The notes beneath the pieces were generated by a model. That model did no database searches and had not been told where the DNA came from. It saw only the letters and a list, made by a program, of their open reading frames with translations. Both the position numbers and the translations under genes were made by a program. A DNA stretch of 20,000 nucleotides, from contig MVGU01001273.1 of the NCBI GenBank assembly GCA_002005505.1, positions 125,001 to 145,000 on the forward strand, written 5' to 3'. This document shows positions 15,914-20,000 of this stretch, piece by piece (positions within the stretch are counted from its first letter, which is position 1; every line of letters starts with the position of its first letter). This DNA comes from Botryococcus braunii (taxonomy: Eukaryota > Chlorophyta > Trebouxiophyceae).

Positions 15914-16309
15914 GAACAGCTTACTGAAAGCCATGTGTGAACTCCCGCCTGTGGATCCATGTTGCCGTGGACGACACGGACGTCTTCAGTCCTTCTGCAC
16001 GGGCTCCTACATTGAGACCACTGTAACGCAATGTGACGGATTTCTTGACGTGATCACGGATGATTAAAGAAACCGTTCAGACTATTGGCAGGCAATGTGA
16101 CGATGTGTCCCGGATTTGGACAGTGCAAAGCATTACTGAAGACACGGTTAAAACATATGTATACATTGCTAGCTTACTGCAACGTGACATGTGTCGCGCT
16201 TGACCAACGAAACGGTTGACAAGGTGACGTAACGTGGCGATTGTCACGAGTTACAAGAAACAATTATAGCCAATGTTGCTGAGTATGGCGAGAGTGACGG
16301 GATTAAGGG
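15914..16309. other. Unassigned spacer rich in GTGAC words
   Basis: Phrases like AATGTGACG, AACGTGACA and AACGTGGCGATTGTCACG recur between 16020 and 16250 without a constant period. This may be a decayed repeat. No gene is recognised. Confidence 0.35.
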
Positions 16310-16454
16310 ATGGCTGGAAACCAGGCGGCCCCCTCTCACTGGCAGCTGCCGCGGACGCCGCTGCCGCCGGCAAACCAGAGCAGCGTGAAAACAGCCCTCT
16401 ATGGCGTCCCAAGCGGAGTCGTGGTAGCCTGGGATGACGGCGCCACTTGGGACG
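16310..16454 (+). CDS. Weak candidate first exon, unknown protein
   Basis: A GC-rich island opens with GGATGGCTGG, a reasonable ATG context with G at +4. It reads MAGNQAAPSHWQLPRTP...GVVVAWDDGATWDG and meets a donor-like GTGAGA at 16455. If not spliced, the frame runs to 16750 through a CT/CCC-rich stretch. The opposite strand is also open here, so the frame alone proves little. I recognise no domain and no following exon. A chance open frame in GC-rich DNA is as likely. Confidence 0.15.
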
Positions 16455-17277
16455 GTGAGATCCTTTGCTGGGAAGTAAAGGATTATTCCATCCATGACCA
16501 GCCACTAGGGATGAAGAGGAAGGGAAGAACTTTCTTTTACTTCCGAGCGCTTTCTCTTTCTCCCTCTCTCTGCCCCCAACCCCCCCCCCCCTTTTCTCCT
16601 TCTATTTCTATCACATTTAGGCAGGGTAGGTTGGCAAGTCCCCATTCTGGGGTCCCTATGTGTGAAGGAAAATGGGTCCTCTCTTCAAGCTCTCCGAGTA
16701 TTCCTCCTCCTTCCTCTGTAGATCCTCTGGAGAAAGTTGCGAGGTCCTAAATCTTTAGGAAAGTGTTCCTCAGGATTGAGAGTACACACGGTTTTCCGCA
16801 GAGCTCACTGCAGTCCTCGTACCGGAAGAGATCCCAACAACCCGCTTAAGTGACTGCCCGGGGGAGGCTGCTGTTTCTTTTTCACGGGGCTTCACACTGT
16901 TGCATTGTCTGCAGAGTGGCATGTGTTCTCCCTCTTTATTTTGATGGTAGTTTGGATTGGTTAGTTGCTATCGGTGGGGGTGTATCAAAAACAACGCCCT
17001 TTCTCTGGACTTCCGGGAGTTGTTCCATAATCAACGTCCTAGTTTAATATACGTCCTTCAAGTTCACGCTTTTGTCAAAAGTTTTGTTTTGGCTTCTGGC
17101 TTCATGTATCCTAAAGTCGCCTGCAAGCCCTGCAGGGCGTAGTGGAATATGTATCCTTTCCCCTTCCCCACCGTGTACCCACTATGCTTGTGCTTTCGAC
17201 GTGTGTGCGTGATAAGGGGTCATTCACCACCTCTTCTCCCCCTCCCCTATCTCTCGCCCGTGTGTATGCCTGTATCT
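16455..17277. other. Unassigned spacer with C12 and CT-rich stretches
   Basis: C12 at 16580-16591 lies inside a pyrimidine-rich segment (16550-16620). Several short open frames are present, none with a recognised motif. Confidence 0.4.
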
Positions 17278-17497
<220 letters not shown>

Positions 17498-18065
17498 AAA
17501 TCCTTGCATACGCTAACAGATACCTTGCATGATACTTGTCTAGCTGATCTTCACTCATAGGGATAACCCCCGCAACCGATGAAGATACAGATGTTCAACA
17601 ATTAAGTTATAGTAAGCAAGTGACTTGTCCATGCATGTCCTAACATGTCTAACTAGGCCAATCGGCTTTATGTGCAAGCACGAGCGGAGCGAGTGATCAG
17701 TTGTCTTGTACGTTGTCTAATTTGTTGGCTGGGCAGCTCTTGTGGTGGCCTTCCGCCTTAAGCAAAACACTTGCTGTCTTCCCACATGCATCAGTCATTG
17801 ATAGTGCTAGTCAGGTCACATTCAACTCCGCTGCTTGCCTCTCAAATACGAGCGTTGCAAGATCACACGTTGATCTGGCAACCACGCGCGAATACTGTAT
17901 CAACACTACTTATAACATGACCTTGTGATTAACCACACCTCTCTGTGACAAATACTTCTAGTCGTCTCGTGTATGCCTTCGTTCATGCCATTGTTTGTCA
18001 GTTCCTTTTAAGAGTTCATGTTTGTTCAAGAGGAAGGCAATCTCACTATATGTCACGAAATGTAA
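17498..18065. other. Unassigned spacer
   Basis: No gene, repeat or RNA signature is visible between the two large microsatellites, apart from short open frames without motifs. Confidence 0.4.
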
Positions 18066-18260
<195 letters not shown>

Positions 18261-18327
18261 CATATCTGTGTGTGTTTGTGTGCGTGTGCGTCTGAGTCTC
18301 TCTGTCTCTGTGTGTATAAGACTCTAT

Positions 18328-18335
18328 CCCCCCCC

Positions 18336-18372
<37 letters not shown>

Positions 18373-18382
18373 TGTACATGTG

Positions 18383-18417
<35 letters not shown>

Positions 18418-18426
18418 ATGTGTGTG

Positions 18427-18480
<54 letters not shown>
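18328..18480. repeat. Compound C9(TC)n(TG)n microsatellite
   Basis: C9 (18328-18336), a short (TC)n, then (TG)n to 18480, broken by three or four TACATG steps. The TG run is the reverse complement of the AC run at 18211-18258, so the two can pair as a large hairpin with a loop of about 95 bases. Confidence 0.95.
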
Positions 18481-18481
<1 letters not shown>

Positions 18482-19009
18482 ATGTCGGGCGCACACAAAA
18501 CATGAAACGGCTGGGCCTTGCCTGGCGTTGCACAGAAGCTGTCCAGGAGGTTTGCACATCAGTACCCATGGATGCTGTTTAATACACTGGGGCCGGTGGG
18601 CGGGGACAGCTTTGTCGGGAGTACGCTTGTGGTTTGGGGGATGCCCGGACAACACGTCTTCAAATTCTTTCTCAACTGCAATTGGAGGCTTTCAGGCGTG
18701 TATCAGAACCCATTCTTTGAACAGAGAGGGTGGGAGAGAGTAAGAAAGAGGAGGGGAGAGAGGCCTAGACAATTTAATCGTTATTCCTTCAGCCAAGATG
18801 GCTGTTCTGGATGTGATATTTCTTCCTTCCTAGGGAGGGTAGAGCGACAGAGAAAGAGAAGGTTGGGGGAGCTTTCTTTCCATTGAAGCCCACCCTGGGT
18901 CTGGCCTGTTCACAGAGAATTGCCTTTACATATGCAACTGGAATATTCCATCGCGTTGCTTCGTTCATGCATCACGCTCACGCCACGTCAGCAACAGACA
19001 CACAAACCA
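18481..19009. other. Unassigned spacer
   Basis: An open frame at about 18518-18886 (+) has no recognised motif and no support from composition. Purine-rich patches (GAGAGGGTGGGAGAGAG near 18722; AGAGCGACAGAGAAAGAG near 18841) are low complexity. I see no supported gene. Confidence 0.4.
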
Positions 19010-19092
19010 GAGATATGTTGATTGTGAAGCTCTGCCCTTCCACCACATCGGAGATATGACTATTGTAAAGCTCTGCCTTTTCAAATCACCGA
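19010..19092. repeat. 41-bp tandem duplication
   Basis: Two diverged units start GAGATATG at 19010 and 19051. They share GAGATATG, ATTGT[G/A]AAGCTCTGCC, TT and CA[C/T]C[A/G]...TCG/CCG, about 80% alike. Confidence 0.75.
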
Positions 19093-19674
19093 TCTTAAAA
19101 GTGGAGCGCAAAGGTGGGGGACATCCAAGAGGTCGGTGGCAAATCATGCAGGCCCCTTCCTCTTGCCGAGCTTTGCTGTATTTGACTATTGGCTGTTGCT
19201 GACTAGAATACTTGAGCGTAAGTCCAAACTTGTGAACCAGTTACAAACACATTGATTAGCTGCCTGCATCTCCTAGTTCCATTGCATTTGTCCGCCCACT
19301 GTATAATGTGAGCGATGGCGCCGATACCTTTTTTTATTTCCCAACTAACCTACAGCTAAGGGTAGCCCCTTCCCACTTTGTGAATGACGACAACCTTGAA
19401 TGAAGCGCTCTCCACATACATAGGCGTTCACACGTAAGGGCTCCAAGTCCCGAAAGCTGCCACCGCACTCGCACGCATGTATGTCCAGTCTGGATGCGTT
19501 TGGTGCTGCACAATGTCAGTCGCATTGGCTACATGCTCTCAGGCTCATGCATCCGTTCAAAAGAATAAAAATGTGAACACAGGCATTGATCTAATGAATA
19601 CTGTGTATAAAGCTAAAGACATTGCTGATAAGCGGGGCTGGCATAGTGTTTACCGCATGGGCTACTGTACATGG
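19093..19674. other. Unassigned spacer
   Basis: No recognised gene or repeat. Short open frames on both strands lack motifs. Confidence 0.4.
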
Positions 19675-19733
19675 CTGGGCAGGCACTCATACCACCCCTT
19701 CAGATAGGAAGGGTGGTGTGACTGCCTGCCCAG
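19675..19733. repeat. Strong 59-nt inverted repeat (hairpin)
   Basis: CTGGGCAGGCA (19675-19685) pairs perfectly with TGCCTGCCCAG (19723-19733). Pairing continues after one mismatch through TCA/TGA, a wobble, ACCACC/GGTGGT and a bulged C to CTT/AAG, leaving a loop of about 8 bases. That is a stem of roughly 25 bp. No T-run follows, so it is not a simple terminator. It could be a foldback element, a structured RNA or a small-RNA precursor-like hairpin. Confidence 0.75.
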
Positions 19734-19955
19734 GAAGCTCGACCGGGTACCCGCCAGTTCTTGCGGTCTGTGCAACCCAGAGGTAGGGTCTGTGCACATA
19801 CGACTTGTATGGCATGAGTATACGAAAATGAACACTTGCCTACCCTATTGTCAATTGCCAATCATACTGTCAATTCCCAACCCAATCCTAATGTGAGTTT
19901 CCTGCCCCACTGATCAGCCATGTGCCAACTATCATGGGAAGGAACGAAGGAATAT
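19734..19955. other. Unassigned spacer
   Basis: Contains short echoed words (CAATTGCCAATCATACTGTCAATTCCCAA near 19851-19880) but no recognised gene. Confidence 0.4.
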
Positions 19956-20000
19956 TACATTCAGGACCAATCCAGGACATATATAATACATTCAGGACCA
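19956..20000. repeat. 31-bp tandem repeat running off the window
   Basis: TACATTCAGGACCA occurs at 19956-19969 and 19987-20000, a 31-bp period. A partial ATCCAGGACAT-like phrase lies between. The second copy touches the window edge, so the array may continue. Confidence 0.6.

Overview
This window looks like repeat-rich intergenic DNA from a nuclear eukaryotic genome, probably one with a large, transposon-laden genome such as a streptophyte or green alga. The grounds are APE-type non-LTR retrotransposons (LINEs), MITE-like elements, long CT/AC/GT microsatellites, a short-monomer satellite, intron-like splice signals and no operon-like gene packing. The species is inference. I recognise no host gene with confidence, and no tRNA, rRNA or CRISPR array.

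Layout. Positions 1-3400 hold diverged direct repeats: a foldback repeat (363-534, again at 2893-3067), a 1.1-kb unit 'copy A' (1076-2152), a paired 140-150-bp repeat (2364 and 2704) and a perfect 114-bp duplication (3131 and 3280). A second 1.1-kb unit, 'copy B', starts at 4040. It is split by a 6.57-kb block of retroelement sequence (4345-10913) and resumes at 10914-11848. Copy A acts as the empty site for this block and also for a 132-bp MITE-like insert in copy B.

The inserted block has three parts. (1) A 3' fragment of a + strand retroelement carries a nuclease-like C-terminal domain (4363-4815). (2) A nearly complete minus-strand LINE (9372 down to about 4866) carries ORF1 and an ORF2 with APE endonuclease, reverse transcriptase and CCHC knuckle. 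Only a 7-bp tandem duplication breaks ORF2, and a single in-frame TAG separates it from ORF1. (3) A 5'-truncated + strand LINE of another family (9373-10814) abuts the second element head to head. The two LINEs share a roughly 48-bp 3'-terminal motif despite divergent proteins.

The right side, 12159-20000, is mostly simple and satellite DNA: a C14A25 tract, a 51-bp minisatellite, a degenerate 15-17-bp minisatellite, a 61-bp satellite with a 243-bp higher-order period, a pair of oppositely oriented 120-130-bp MITEs, long CT/AC/TG microsatellites and a strong 59-nt hairpin. I see no clearly coding host sequence there, only one weak exon candidate at 16310.

In functional terms, the only recognisable machinery is retrotransposition: RNA binding (ORF1), target nicking (endonuclease), target-primed reverse transcription (RT) and probable 3'-end recognition. 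The non-autonomous MITEs depend on transposases not present here.
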